DNA of 64,000 nucleotides from Nitzschia sp. DOCU1 (GCA_951394045.1 OX595987.1:1-64000), one strand, 5' to 3'. Counted from the stretch's first letter, positions 21,080-33,159 are shown. The notes: generated from the sequence alone by a model not told the origin. Numbers and translations are program-made.

Positions 21080-21930
21080 TGATCCCATTAAGCCTTTGTC
21101 GAATCCCGCCCAACAAAACGACGATGCTACTTCCTTAAGCTTGGAGCCACCTTTTACAAGTCATCTGATTGCCGACCGAGGAGAGCCCATACTATACCGT
21201 CGAGGGATAGCGATAAAGAGGACTTGGAGCCTGACCAGCTGCTGGAGTTTATCCAAGCTGATGAAACCAAGGATATGTCAGCAAACGCTGGAGATGGCAA
21301 TCATCATCAAAGCAGTGAAAATACGGCGGAACATTCTCAGAGCAAGCGGATTAAATTCATGATATTGGCCGCCGCAAGCGAAAGAGTGATTCGTTTCTGG
21401 ATGCCATTCCCCAAACCAAGCAGTTGCATTTGGAGAGCAGCCACAGAAAACGTGGCCGGCTTCGAAAGATTGAGGTGGAAGATTGAGATGGTAGACGACG
21501 CGTTGGACGCATCCCTCATTTTTCTCAAGAAGAAACCTGGCAGGCCTCGATAGATTGAAGACGAGTTCGACGTACCCTAGTTTGTCTCAAGAAACAGAAG
21601 AAAGACTTACGACACGGTGCCTCGCCGTCTGCGAAGAACCAAAAGGGTGAAATCGATCGTTCATCGCTGTCTGCGCCCAAGTTTCGGCGTGAACGTCCTA
21701 GAACCTATTTAGACAAATCCATTGCCTTGCCAGCAGCAAACCGCGGCGATCGTATCACTGCCGTCGACATGGAATCGTCGAATAATCGACTAGGACAGGC
21801 AAGAAGGACGAAAAGACGCCGGGACGGTGAAACGTAGGGGCCGAACGAGTTTAGCAGCAGTTGATTCGTCGCCCAATCTCTTGACGACCGCATTGGCTAG
21901 CATCACCGAACTGTTGCAGGCGCCCACGAC
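21080..21930 (+). pseudogene. PHD/Tudor-like chromatin protein remnant, copy A (C-terminal part)
   Basis: Diverged copy of 29270-30230. Matching stretches include 'TTTTACAAG', 'GATTGCCGACCGA', 'CTGGAGTT-ATCCAAGCTGATG', 'GGAGATGGCAATCATCATCA', and near 21850-21900 'CGCCCAATCTCTTGACGACC'. Compared with the other copy, about 34 bp are missing after TTTTACAAG, with an AAG microhomology at the ends. The readable protein parts are 'KLGATFYK' and 'EDLEPDQLLEFIQADE', parts of a small Tudor-like module (compare 'YVDGDNEDLQPDELLELI' in the other copy). Many stops and frame changes. Nothing functional is expected. Confidence 0.6.
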
Positions 21931-22039
21931 TGATTATCGCCAGGTTTCGCACCTTACTAGCCATGCCAGCGTTGTCAACAATACATCTCTTCCATTCGAA
22001 GTTGGCGTCCAAGGACAGCTCATCGGGACCTGCGTCGCC

Positions 22040-22700
22040 CACAATCTGAAGAGGGAAAACGATACCTCCCTTTCCACTGGGACAATTGCTCATGGTGGGA
22101 TCGCAACTTCGATTGTCCGAACAAGATGGATTGGCTCCAATCATTCGCAAAGTGACGGGACCCTATGTCATGGCACAATGCTTTCAATCCCTCTGGACCG
22201 CATCCTTTCGACCAAAGTACAATCAAGGCTATTTCAAGTACATCTCGGCTCTCAACTTGACAGGAATTGCAATTTCGCTTTCACTTTGCCATGACGCATT
22301 TACTTCGGCGTCTGATACCATTTCTAACAAGGACTATTGGATGAATTTCTTGCCCTTGACACTTCATTTTGGATGGACGACAGCCGCGTCCTTGGTCAAT
22401 TTGAATGGCATGTATGCCTTGGGCGATGACGTTTCCGCGAAATCAGTCGCTTGGATGGGTCATGTGTCCGTTGTAGCGGCAACAATCTTGGGCGTCACCA
22501 CGACCGTCTTGCGCCGTGCACCCATCTATGGAAGTGTCATTGCCTGGGCCTTGTCGGCAGTGGCTTCGGGATTAGGGCAACGCATCGAGGAAACTCGTAA
22601 GGAAGATCCAAAGACAGTGGGCGTGTATGGTGCGCAACTCCAACAAACGCTCAGTCTAGCCGGAGCGGCTCTTTGTGCGGCAACGAGCGGCAAGGTGGCG
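22040..22700 (+). pseudogene. TspO/MBR-like multi-pass membrane protein, probably broken
   Basis: Readable from 'VTGPYVMAQCFQSLW' (about 22150) to 'GAALCAATSGK' (about 22695). Hydrophobic segments near 22230-22295, 22345-22420, 22450-22520 and 22530-22580 include 'LHFGWTTAASLVNLNG', close to the 'GW-x-x-(A)A-x-x-x-N' signature of tryptophan-rich sensory protein (TspO) relatives. Upstream the protein-like sequence continues in a different frame ('WWDRNFDCPNKMDWLQSFAK' then a stop), so a one-base indel near 22150 is likely. At the 3' end the frame runs directly into histidine-kinase sequence (next entry), a junction not expected for this family. It could still be translated from an internal Met, but the broken 5' side and the junction suggest a remnant. 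Confidence 0.45.
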
Positions 22701-24640
22701 GGGAAAGATGAGCATCGGTTTATTCATCAGTACCGGGGTGGGCTTAAGCGTGCATCGAATAGGAGGCACGGTTGGACTTGATTCTGAGCCACGGAAGGTT
22801 ACTGAGTTCACAGTTGACTTGCCTTTTATCGGTATACCCGTCAACGTGTTTGATGTAAAGAGGAAGCTTCAGCCTGCAACCATTTTCGAATATTCGTTCT
22901 CGGACTATCCGAATCGGGCTGAACCTGCTCCGTTCAATGGCGAGGTTGTGAGAATCTTCGGATTGGACGCCTCTCGATGCTCCTCCATGGATGAGGCGTA
23001 CGAGCTCGTCTGCAGCCGGAACTGGCCGGACGGAAAATCGCACTTTGATTTTTGGTGCACGAAAGTCTGTATGACTTTGAAGCGACTTCTAAATTGGACG
23101 CGACCATTGGGCGGTCAGGCTACAGGCCCAATCGGGAAAAAACGAGGCCAAGACCACGACCAAGACCAAAACTATGTTTTGCCATCTGCGCAAGTGACGT
23201 CGGCTCAAGGTGGATTATTTTCATCCCTCGCGGTTGAAAAGGAAGAAGGATCGGGCGCTCCAGGCAAAGCAGGAGCCGCCCCTGATGGATTGTTCGCCGC
23301 CCTATTGGTTCATAGAGATTCATTGGTAGACAAAAAGTGTACGGTCCAAGACGACAGCGATGAGTTGCCGACAAGTACGCGAACCCAGGCTACTCGTCCT
23401 CGCGAGCCCCCTTCGACAAGAGGTCTCTTTGCCTCGCTCTCCGGCACGAACATACTGGAAGACAAACCTGCTGCACCAAGACCAGCGGATATCAGTCCAA
23501 AACCAGGGACGGGTTGTTTGCGCCCTTGAAAAAGGCGGATGGTAGCGTCGTTGTACCGCCGTTAGCTCGGTCCGCCTCGGATCAAGGCGACACCCGTTCG
23601 AAAAGTCCCATTCCGACCCAGTGAATCCCTCCATCGACTTGACTTCCTTGTTGGACGGAGGATTGAGTTTTGACGATCTTGATGATCTTTTTAACAAGAC
23701 GGCAACTTGTTCCAGGCGGCACCCGTTCGAAAAGTCCCATTCCGACCCCTCCAAAGGAAAAGCTCAGGCCACCTGGAATACAAGCATCGAAAATGAAGCT
23801 GGCACCTCCAAAGGGCGATCTCAAAGTTTTGTATGCCGGGGACAATTTGGTGAATCAAAAGGTATTGTCCAGAGTGTTGGGGTGGGCGGGCATTGACGGC
23901 ATTACGATTGTGGACAATGGCCAGAAGGCAGTCGATATTTGCGCAACGTCGACCTTCGCCTGCATATTCATGGATATGCAGGTCTCGATTATGGTCGGTA
24001 TGGAAGCAATCAAGACAATCGTAGAGAGAGATCCCACGGCTTTCGTGCTTTTGGTTTCAGCGCATGCTCTGGACGAATACAAGACCCAAGCGGAAGCTGT
24101 CGGCGCCATAGGTTTCTTCTCCAAACCTTTTTCGAACCAGTGACATTGAGGCCGTCTTGGATGGTTTGAGTACGAGAAATCGTCGAAGCGCTGTGGATGC
24201 GGCTCCGGGCAAGGCGGTCGAATCCAATAGTCCACTGTTTCGCAGCACCAGCAGACCAAGGCAGTCGCAGTGGTGCGTAATTTGAAAGTTCTTTATGCGG
24301 AAGACAATTTCTGAATCGCGCGAATGTTACGTATATCACCATTGTTGACAATGGCCAACAGGCTGTCGATGTTTGTCTTACGCAAACGTTTGACGTTATT
24401 TTCATGGATATGGTGATGCCTGTTTTGTCGCGGATGGAAGCTTCCAACAAAATCGTTGCCCATAATCCTCAAGACTGCACCGTATTTGTCACTACGCATA
24501 CTCTGGAGGAATTCAAGTCTGCCGATGCTGCAGGAACGACGAATGATATTACCAAGCCATTCCGTTTGACTGATCTGGAGTCTTTGTTCGATCGTTTCAA
24601 CTTGGTGAACCCCCGCTTGTCCAAGCCCCGTTCCTCGATT
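22700..24640 (+). pseudogene. Hybrid histidine kinase remnant with two receiver domains
   Basis: From about 22715 the frame reads 'STGVGLSV', 'IGGTVGLDSEP' and 'TEFTVDLPF', the G2 box and closing strands of a HATPase_c domain; the DHp, N and G1 boxes are missing. A linker follows to 23526, with repeated short 'GLF(A/S)(A/S)L' motifs (three or four copies). A first receiver domain is readable at about 23796-24141: 'KVLYAGDNLVNQKVL' (normally ED/DD), 'FMDMQ' with the phospho-Asp, 'LVSAHAL' and 'SKPF' with the conserved Lys. A second, more damaged receiver lies at about 24280-24600: 'LKVLYAEDNF' then a stop, 'FMDMVMPV' in another frame, and 'TKPF'. Such proteins relay phosphate from a sensor kinase. 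Several frame breaks make it non-functional. It is followed directly by a Ser/Thr kinase remnant, an order seen again in the copy at 44750-45338. Confidence 0.7.
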
Positions 24641-24759
24641 CCTGAAATCAGTGTTCGGCAGCGGGCATCTGTAGCCGCTCTACAACGATGGAATAGTTGG
24701 AAGCGGCCAAACTCGGATCATGGGGTGGGGGGTACGGCGTTGGCTACAAGTCATAGGAG

Positions 24760-26094
24760 TAGCAATGGGGACGATAGTGGGAGTGAGATTTTGGATGTAA
24801 CTACAGAACCAGAAAATACTCTTCAACGCGACGAGGCGCTGGGCTCTCATCGAACGCCCATTGACCAGACAGACGCTCGCAAATTTATTACTACACATTG
24901 TCGGCGACCCTATTCCGGAGATGCAAGATATGCCATTAACCCGGACTCTCTCTTTCCAGGAATTCTCAATTTGAATCTGGAAACACGGATTCTATCCAGT
25001 TTGCCCCTATCACCCCAACGTAATCAAATTACGGGTCATTTCCAGCGGCGATCGATTCGATCCTTACTATTTTATCATCTTGGATCGCCTCTATGATACT
25101 TTGGAAACAAAACTACAAAAGTGGAGAGATGTTCTCAGTGGAAGAATCGTGCCAAGGCAATCCCTGTTTCAATCATGTTTCAAGCCTTGTTGCAGTAGCG
25201 ACCGACGAGATCGACAAGAAGCCGAGGCTATTTTGGAAAGTAGTCGGCATGATAATGTCTCGCCACAAGAACTCAAAGATTTGAAACGACGGCATCAACA
25301 GACGGTGGATCGACTATGGGCGGCCTTTGATTTGGCGTCGGCAGTACCGCATTTGCATAAGCATCATATTATGCATCGCGATTTGAAGCCGGATAATATT
25401 GGATTCGATATTGTGAGTACTATCGCTTTGGCAGAAACCATTTGGGGGCGAGTCTAACTGTTTCTTGTTGCCTCGTGCGCTCGCTCCTTTCATATAATGT
25501 TCTTCTACTACCTAGCGTGATGACATCAGAATCTTTGATCTGGGCTTGGCCAAGGGAATTCCACAAGACGGAACGGAGGGCCCTTGGAAATTGACAGCCA
25601 TGTGTGGTTCGCCCCGATCTAGTAAGTGCCGAGGAGCCATGCGTGATGCTTGTGTATCAAATCCACGCCGTTCTTGAAATTAACTCTTGCCGTTGCTGTT
25701 GATTGAATTCTGCTATTTAGTGGCACCAGAAGTCGCAACAGACAAACTATATGACGCCAAATGCGATTGTTATTCTTTTGCCCTGCTATTTTGGGAAATA
25801 CTGAATTTGAAAAAGCTTTTGAGGAGGGTGACGATGGACAAGTTACAGCGGCTGGTCTGGAATGATACGTATCAGCGGCGGCCCAAAATTCTAGTCGTTG
25901 CTAACAGCACCAGCAATTATGCACTTGTCGACGAACAATTGACTCTGTTTTTGACATCACCCAAGGCTGCTTGGACAAAAGAATGGAAGGCCCTACCGGT
26001 AGTGGAATCTTCGTGGCATCATTATGCTTCTCGACGCCCAACCATAGAGCATGTGGAGCAAGAGCTTAAAAAAACGTCTGAAAAAGGGAATTGA
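24760..26094 (+). pseudogene. Ser/Thr protein kinase remnant, copy 1
   Basis: Kinase subdomains are readable: 'DARYAI' (24918 on), 'ILNLNLETRILSSLP', 'HIMHRDLKPDNIGFD' (catalytic loop, near 25370), 'IFDLGLAKG' (DLG for DFG), 'CGSPRSMAPEV' and 'DAKCDCYSFALLFWEIL'. Two intact GT-AG introns (25413-25516 and 25622-25720) join these blocks in phase. Compared with the minus-strand copy at 44750-45338, this copy lacks 27 bp just after 'YAI', removing the ATP-binding Lys of the VAIK motif, and has one extra T near 25008 that shifts frame. It cannot encode an active kinase from the upstream frame. The C-lobe is otherwise well preserved, suggesting recent loss. Confidence 0.8.
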
Positions 26095-26351
26095 AGTCAT
26101 GGACAGCTTCATGGTGGACTTGATAAATTGCTTGAGAGCAAACGACTTTCACACAATGCCCGGAGATCGACCTTTGTCTATCATCCACCAGCTGCGAACA
26201 ACAATGTGCGGGAACGAGGCGCCCCGTCGATCTACAAGTGCAGAGGCCCGAGCTAATGTCTTGACTTGGTGGGGTAGCTCCACACGTCTATTCTCTGGCA
26301 GACATCAGGATGCTAAAAGACAAAGACGGAGTCAGTTGTTTGCAACGGACG

Positions 26352-27090
26352 CCTGAGCCGGCTCTGGCAAATGTGAGTGAAGATTCCTAGTGTCGAGTAT
26401 TGCCAGCAAGATTTCCCGGCGTTCCAAAGGCCGAGCCAACTCGAATCTGCCAACATTCCGTCAAGAATCCCATCCATCCATGAATACCTTTGTCGATCAA
26501 TCCAGCCCAGGCTCCCGACTTGAAGGTTACCCAGTTTTGCGCTGTAAACTTATCCAATCTCAATTTGTGCAAGTTAAAGAAGGAGACCATGAGATAACAG
26601 GGATGTTCAATAGTCCATTGCGGGCTACCGTCGATCCTGTCGGTTATATTGATCATTGCGGCGGGCTACCGTCGATCCAGTCGATTTTTGGGTGCCCGAC
26701 CGGTATTCGTCTCTCGCATTCCTTTGGAACAAGGAGTGGCCATGTTGCTGTGGTCCAGCTGGCCTTGGATTAGTCGACTGTACGGTGTCTCGGGCAATGA
26801 TATCATGGCCCTTCTATTGTATACCACGCTGGATCTTGGTAATGCCTATTCTTTTGCACCAAGAGGAGAATACACTGGGTTAGGAGACGGGGAAGCAAAG
26901 TTCGTTCGTTCTTGCCCGTGGCCTTTCGGTATATGATTCAAGTTTCTGAGGAGATGTATCCACCCAATTGATTGCAATCCAAAGTACGACGACGAAGCGA
27001 ACAAGCCGAACCTGACGACAAAGTAGAGAGTGATGTATATGATGCGCAAAAAGGAAGCGTCGCCGAGAACCGACCCTATCGGTAGCGTCC
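26352..27090. repeat. Segmental duplicate, copy A (partner 48112-49140)
   Basis: Long, nearly collinear match to 48112-49140, starting 'GAGCCGGCTCTGGCAAATGT' and ending 'CAAAAAGGAAGCGTCGCCGA'. Differences are scattered single bases and the extra 298-bp tandem copy in the partner. Neither strand gives an unbroken recognisable protein. A minus-strand frame with 'VVRFGLFASSSYFGLQSIG' is shared by both copies but has no known motif. Confidence 0.8.
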
Positions 27091-27099
27091 CCAGTTTTG

Positions 27100-28450
27100 G
27101 TCATTCGGCTACGCTTTCAATACGAATGGGCTAATGGCGTATATACTATTTGCTGGATGCCGGAGTCTTCGTCTTTCCTGCGACCAAGCTGGCCAAACGG
27201 AGTTCAAGACCCTGTCGACGAGGATTTGATCCTTCCGGAAGCCACCTTCCAGAATATCCATCGCCCTCCGTGTTTGGCATTTCAGTCGACTCTGTGCGCT
27301 CCTTGCTAAAGTGCTTCGATATTCTGAAACGTCTTTGTCTCAGTGGAATGGATCCGGATTATATCGACCGGACATTGTGCTTGGAGAATGCTCAGAATGG
27401 GACCATCCGGTTGTCATCACACTCGGGAACCGGTCCTTGCCTATCCCGATGATGTCTTATTGCACCATTTGGCACGAGTCATTTCTACCAGAATATCCGT
27501 CGCCCTTTGTCTCAGCGGAATGGAACCGGATTATATCGACCGGAGATTTTGCTTGGAGAATGCTCAGAATGGGACCATCCGGTTGTCATCACACTCGGGA
27601 AGGGTCCTTGCCTACGTTCGAAGATTTACTTTCGTCGGACAGTGCGCGAGAAGTCGACAAACCGGTCAATACTCGTGGTATCCTGACAACCGACGAAGAT
27701 ATAGCATTCCGGGGGATATTGGCGAGCTCCCACTACTCGCTCCCATGGGTAGTCGATACGTTTGAGGACGACCCGAGAAAGCAGGTCATGTCGAACTATA
27801 AATCAATGATGGCTTTCCCTTCCCTCTGTTTAGAGCTCAATGAAACTCGCCACGTGGAAAAATCAAGCAATCTTCCCGTCCTGCCGACCCAAATGCAGCC
27901 TCCGGCACAGAAGCTACTATTGCCGACGACTCGGCCAAGAAAGCCGCTGCCCAGCAAATACGATATGTCTTGGACGACGCCCGCGTGAGAGTCAAGAATC
28001 CTGCCTCCGCTGAAGTACTTGACCATATAATGTTTCGATTCAAAGATTTCTCGAACGACGATGGGCTGGCTAAAGTCATGTTGCGTCGTCCCGGAAGGCG
28101 CGCACCTTGCGTCTGCTGCCAAATCCAAGGGAGTGGCTTTTATTCTTGCCATGTGATGCGTGGCAATCCTGATTTTGATTTTATTGCGAACTGGCCGAAT
28201 ATGGGAGGTATTGATGGCCTGCTAGCACGTACAAAGATTCTCAGCTCGTTGATGTTAACCCGACGTCAGCGCCCGACGAGAATCCAGCTGGGTAATCGTT
28301 GGAACAGAGACACGACGATGACAAGAACGAAATGGAGGAGACGCTACCATCGACCCATCTGAGCAACTGGAAACTGCTTGAAAGGCTCTTGAAAAAGCTA
28401 ACTACCTCCACCAGCAAGCGGACGCTCTGGCATTTCAACCCGTGTGACTT
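27100..28450 (+). other. Unidentified coding remnants with an internal 172-bp-period duplication
   Basis: Protein-like stretches appear without a continuous frame. A direct duplication starts at 27334 and 27506 (both TTTGTCTCAG) and matches through 'CACTCGGGAA'; the encoded piece is 'SGM(D/E)PDYIDR...ENAQNGTIRLSSHSG'. At about 27860-28080 one frame reads 'AAAQQIRYVLDDARVRVKN' and 'LDHIMFRFKDFSNDDG', a helical segment faintly like a paired-amphipathic-helix module. Not identified. It leads into the PHD remnant and may be the N-terminal part of the same ancestral gene. Confidence 0.4.
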
Positions 28451-28489
28451 GGAGCAAAGTTCATAAAGATGTGTTTCCGATTGACCCAA

Positions 28490-30230
28490 CGGACGGTCGC
28501 TATATTTGGTTCACTATTTGCGGCTGAGCGGGGATGTTTTGTGCTGCGACGGCTGTTCCAACGTTGTGCATACAAAATGTGTCGGCCTGCCCGGGATCCC
28601 TGAAGAAGATTGGTATTGCGAAACGTGTGCGCCCATTGGTAAAGAAACACCATTGGTCGCCGGCCCCCGACCTGGCAGAGGGTCCTTCGGTTGCTACCTG
28701 TGCCGAGGCTGGGACGTCGGCAGTCAAGGGCGGTTGTGACCATGAGGATACTACTAGACCTCGGATTGAAGAGACGAAGGACGACGATCCAGCTCCATCT
28801 GCATACACGAACTCGACTGAAGATAGAGGCGGCGTTTTGAAAATGGTGGGATTGGACGGCCACGCCTGACACCATCAGTTACCGAGGCCGATAGAGAGGA
28901 CGAGGTGTCCGATTCCATAGAGCCTGGGGTGGCTTTTGTCACCTCAAATGTTGCGGCGTCGAACGACAATAATGTCGGTCCTATAAAACCTACTCCAGCT
29001 GCTCTCCCCCCAAAGCCCTTGATAAGCGACGACGAGTTTGAAGAGCAGGCTGACGATCTCGAACATGTCCTTGATGCGTCACAAGCTCATCGTTTCTTCT
29101 GATCCCAACGACGAGGTGTCCGATTTGCCACATCAAATGCTGCCGCGTCGAACGACAACAATGCCGGTCCTATTAAACCTACTCCAGCTGCTCTCACCCG
29201 AAAGCCCTTGATAAGCGACGACGAGTTTGAAGAGCAGGCTGACGATCTCGAACGTGTACGTGACGCCCTTCACAAGCTCATTTTTCTTCTGATCCCAACA
29301 AGCCCTCGTCGAACGACGCCACTTCCATCAAGAACTCCGCCAAACATTCGAGGACGCCACTTCCATCAAACTCGGAACTACCTTTTACAAGAACTTTGCC
29401 AAACACGGACTATTCAAGGGCAAAGTCATCCGATTGCCGACCGATGAGACCCCTGTAGTACTGTGGTGTCGAGTATGTGGATGGCGACAACGAGGACTTG
29501 CAGCCTGACGAGCTTCTGGAGTTGATCCAAGCTGATGATGCCAAGGATGCGGCAGCAAAAACCGGAGATGGCAATCATCATCAAAGCAGCGGAAAGACGA
29601 TGGAGCATTCTGGACGCCGCAAGAGTGCTCCGCCCCCGCGGTTCGTGGAGCAAGCGGATCGAATCTATGACACTGGACGCCGCAAGCGAGGACCCCCGCG
29701 AAAGCTTGATTCGTTTCTGGGTGCCATCCCCCAAAACAAGCGGTTGTATTTGGAGAGCAATGGTTTGATTTCTTCTACAGCCACAGAAAACGTGGCCGGC
29801 CTCGAAAGATTGATGCGGTTGACGACGAGTTGGACGCACCTCATTTCTCTCAAGACACAAAGAAACCAGTGCGCAACGGTGCCTCGCCGTCTCCCAAGAG
29901 CCAAAAGGTTGAAACTGATCGCTCGTCGATGCTACCATCGGCCAAGAATCGGGGCGGACGCCCTAAAACTTCTTTGGACAGTTCCAAGGCCTTGCCAGTA
30001 GCAGGCCGCAGCGATCGCAACACTGCCGCCTACATGGAATCTTCCAATAATCGACAAGGATAGACAAGGGCGAAGATATGCTTGTTCTTTGGCGTTGAAT
30101 CTGAGAGCATGCCCTTAACCATGTACCTCCAAGGAAAGGTAGGACCGAACAATTTTAGCAGAATCTGGTTCTTCGCCCAATCTCTTGACGACCGCCTTGG
30201 CCATCCCCGATGAACTGTTTGTTGTTTCTG
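28490..30230 (+). pseudogene. PHD-finger / Tudor-like chromatin protein remnant, copy B
   Basis: PHD finger at about 28512-28640: 'GDVLCCDGCSNVVHTKC' and 'IPEEDWYCETC', with the first Cys pair reduced to one Cys ('TICGLSGD'). An acidic linker, duplicated in tandem (28899-29109 and 29110 to about 29305), contains 'ISDDEFEEQADDLE' twice. A Tudor-like block follows: 'KLGTTFYKNFAKHGLFKGKV' then 'YVDGDNEDLQPDELLELI'. PHD fingers read histone tails, usually H3K4 methylation. Frames change several times and stops interrupt (e.g. after the first linker repeat), so this is not a functional gene. Related copies lie at 21080-21930 (C-terminal part) and, on the minus strand, 55085-55626 plus 62158-62239. 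Confidence 0.75.
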
Positions 30231-31171
30231 CCAGGGTATTGGTGGTAGATGTCACTTTGAAGGTTTGAGTCAATACGATCAGCTTGTCCCTGTATTCTCG
30301 GCTATGAGTTCTCCACCATTGCCTCGGCTATGAGCACATTCGGTGTTCTCCCCCATATTCATGGCCTCAATCCTTCCTTGGCAACACGCATACGTCATGT
30401 CAAACCCAGTCGAGTACCTGCTGACACCATCATTCCCTCAAAACCTTGGAATGCATCACTTTCCTCCTTTTCCTCTTCACCGCAGTCTTCCCCGCCACAG
30501 TCTTCCACTGCTTGTCTTGCCGCACTTGCAAGATTTTCCAAGTCCACACCGGCTAGTAATAAAGTCGTCCTCGAAGTTATCTTTCTCGTCATCCAGGCCC
30601 GCTAACTTTTCGACCGCAAACGAGCCAAAACATCCGCTGCGTCCCAATCATTTGCCTTGCCACTGTCGCCTTGACTGGCATCGTCGGCCCCCCACAGCCC
30701 TACGTTCCACTCCACAGCATCCAATCATTCATCGTCCATTGGAACGGCGTGTTCGGCTTGCCGCAATTCTTCTTCCCGACGAGCTTGCACCTCTTCCTGG
30801 GCTATTGCTTGATCTGACTGATAGGCAGCTTCCACGACCTCTGTGTAGAGAAATGTGGGAGGTCCATTCAGTCTTTTCGTTTTCATGATGATGGTCGACC
30901 AATCTGGCGGTATACCTGGTACGGGGATCACCTCCCACCCGAGTCTCTTGTTCCAAGATCATACAAGGCGACTAACGATTGATACACTGAATTCCCTTGG
31001 CCAAGAAGTTGCGTAAAGTAGCAACACTCGACGGCATCAGTCATCGTCGTCATGTTAGTTCCCTCAATAATGTCCAACATGTGTTCGTAGACAGATCGAA
31101 TGAGTCATTCACATTGACGTCCGTCCGACTCCTGGCGGCGCCCAGACCATCGAAGGGCTATCCCGCCCGTT
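30231..31171 (-). pseudogene. Unidentified minus-strand coding remnant
   Basis: The minus strand reads as protein in pieces that change frame: 'SVYEHMLDIIEGTNMTTMTD' (about 31100-31040), 'QSLVALYDLGTRDSGGR', then 'VIPVPGIPPDWSTIIMKTKR' and 'EVVEAAYQSDQAIAQEEVQA' (30930-30730), then 'DWDAADVLARL' before a stop. Composition is ordered and plausible, but no family is recognised and no continuous frame remains. It could be part of a mobile-element gag or a host gene. Confidence 0.35.
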
Positions 31172-31692
31172 CTCTATGTAACGACGGAAGAACCCCTTTG
31201 GTTCTCAATCGGAATACGTGAGAAGGCCCAGAACAAATTCGTAAAAATACACAATGATCAAAGATATCGCTCCGTTCGACCCGAGTACCGGTACGTTGAT
31301 TAATACCGGCTTTAGGTTCAAGGAATTAGAACCTTTACTGATACGGTAGCTCTATTTAAAAACGGAAGAACGCCTTTTGTTCTCAATCGGAATACGTGAG
31401 AAGACCCAGAACAAATTCGTAAAAATACACACTAATCGAAGATATCGTTCGACCCGACTACTGGTACGTTAATTAATACCGGCTTCAGGATGAAGGAAGG
31501 AGAACCTTTACTGACACGGTAGCTCTATTTAACGACGGAAGAACGCCTTTGGTTCTCAATCGGAATACGTGAGAAGGCCCAGAATAAATTCGTAAAAATA
31601 CACACTAATCGAAGATATCGCTCCCTCCCTTCGACCCGACTACCGGTGCGTTAATTAATACCGGCTTTAGGATGAAGGAAGGAGAACCTTCA
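31172..31692. repeat. Three-copy tandem repeat, about 175-bp unit
   Basis: Units start at about 31172, 31350 and 31523 (CTCTAT-x-TAA...ACGGAAGAAC). Each contains 'GTTCTCAATCGGAATACGTG', 'AAATTCGTAAAAATACACA', 'GAAGATATCG' / 'AAAGATATCG' and 'AATACCGGCTT'. Copies differ by a few substitutions and small indels. No coding potential is shared. Confidence 0.9.
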
Positions 31693-33150
31693 CTTACCCC
31701 TTTGCAAGTTTGCTAAGCACGTACCCTTCCAGACTCTTCTTTGCATCACTCATTCGCCTTACTACTGGGAATTTTTAATCAAGAAGGTACCGGTAGATCG
31801 TCTATAACTCACCAGGAACTTGTTATAATGCAACCAATTCTTTGTAAATCCGACTTTCTTTAACAGTCGCCGCTACTGCCAAAATTTGCTTGGGCTAACA
31901 TGGGTATTAGAAAAGTTGGTCACTTATGCTATAACTACAGATCTATTGCCTATAGAAAATAGCTGAAAACACTTTTAGCTGCGTGTTGCTATCGTCGCAA
32001 GGTTGGTGAAAGAATGGTTGCGATCAGACCTGCCGTCGGCGAGATATCGAGCAATTAGTGGTGGATAGAGTGGACCATCAAGTAGTAAACAAATGCTGCT
32101 ATATTTCTGCCGGAAAAAGGATTAGCAAAACTTGTTTGGAGCTACTTATTCCCTCAGGTTTAGTTAAAGATGGTTATGAAGTCAGATTTTTGATTTGGGC
32201 TGTTTCTGGCTTCTAGAACTCAAGCTAGTAGTTCTAGTAACAAAAATGAGGATGACATCAGCATTTACTATGGCTGCAGAGTGTTGGATATGATAAGCAC
32301 GTACTCTTCCAGTCTGCGCTTACAAACTACAAGGAAGAAATTGCTTTGGTCCTTCTCGAAAAACGTCTGTGGTTCCTCCGTCGCAATACTGGTAACCCGA
32401 ATGTGACAAGCAGTAACCAATCAAACATATCGTCCCTTGTCGCAGGATGACTCTAAAATCCGACGAAATCAGCGTCCTCCCAAAAAACGACCATGACACC
32501 ATTTTGAAAGCAAACCTGTGGCAGCCCATATTGCTTTCAGGCCTTGATTCATAGCTACGTGCGTTATTCGAAACCCCCCTGAACAGACTTGAGTGAGTGG
32601 CATTGTCTAAATCCGTCTACAGCAGTTGACCTCGCTTCGTGAAAATTACGAATTGTCGATTTCAGGACTCACCGATCGAGCCCAAAAAGAGCCCCAAAAA
32701 TCGGACCTTTTTTGGCTTTTCTCAACTCACAAACCGCCTAGCTGGAATGACCGGGTGGTTTCATAAACTTTGACTTATGGTAGTATTGGGGTTGTAATTG
32801 CAGGCGTCTTAGTCGACGATAAGTCTTCGAAGATCTACGGTCAATTTGGAGCGTTTTTGGGTGAATCGCACCATGCACGGAATCAGTCTTTTGGCAGTTT
32901 CTTTGGCTGGAGCAATCTTTGAGCCTTGTGAAGCACGGATTCATTATCCTGGTGATTTATGAAAATGTACTGGGGTAAAAAGAGTTGAGAATACGAGAGT
33001 CGAAAATATCCCGTGTTTTCTCGTGTTATTCGAACTACTACCTTGGCCGTGGGAGAGTCAGCAGCCTATTCCCCTCAGCAAGATTGAAGAAGTTAGCCAT
33101 CGAGGTCAGGGAAGACATCTATAAGAAAGAAGCTATCATTCGAGAATAGG
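31693..33150. other. gene-free stretch
   Basis: No supported gene. The phrase 'AAGCACGTAC-CTTCCAG' occurs at about 31715 and 32297, suggesting an old duplication. Otherwise nothing recognised. Confidence 0.5.
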
Positions 33151-33159
33151 AAGACCGCC

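Noticed and set aside
27860..28080. Paired amphipathic helix (SIN3-type) domain
   Set aside because: Only a faint helical resemblance over about 45 residues, with no continuous frame; kept as unidentified.
30343..30888. 181-codon + strand frame rich in Pro, Leu and His
   Set aside because: Low-complexity shadow of minus-strand protein-like sequence; no domain.
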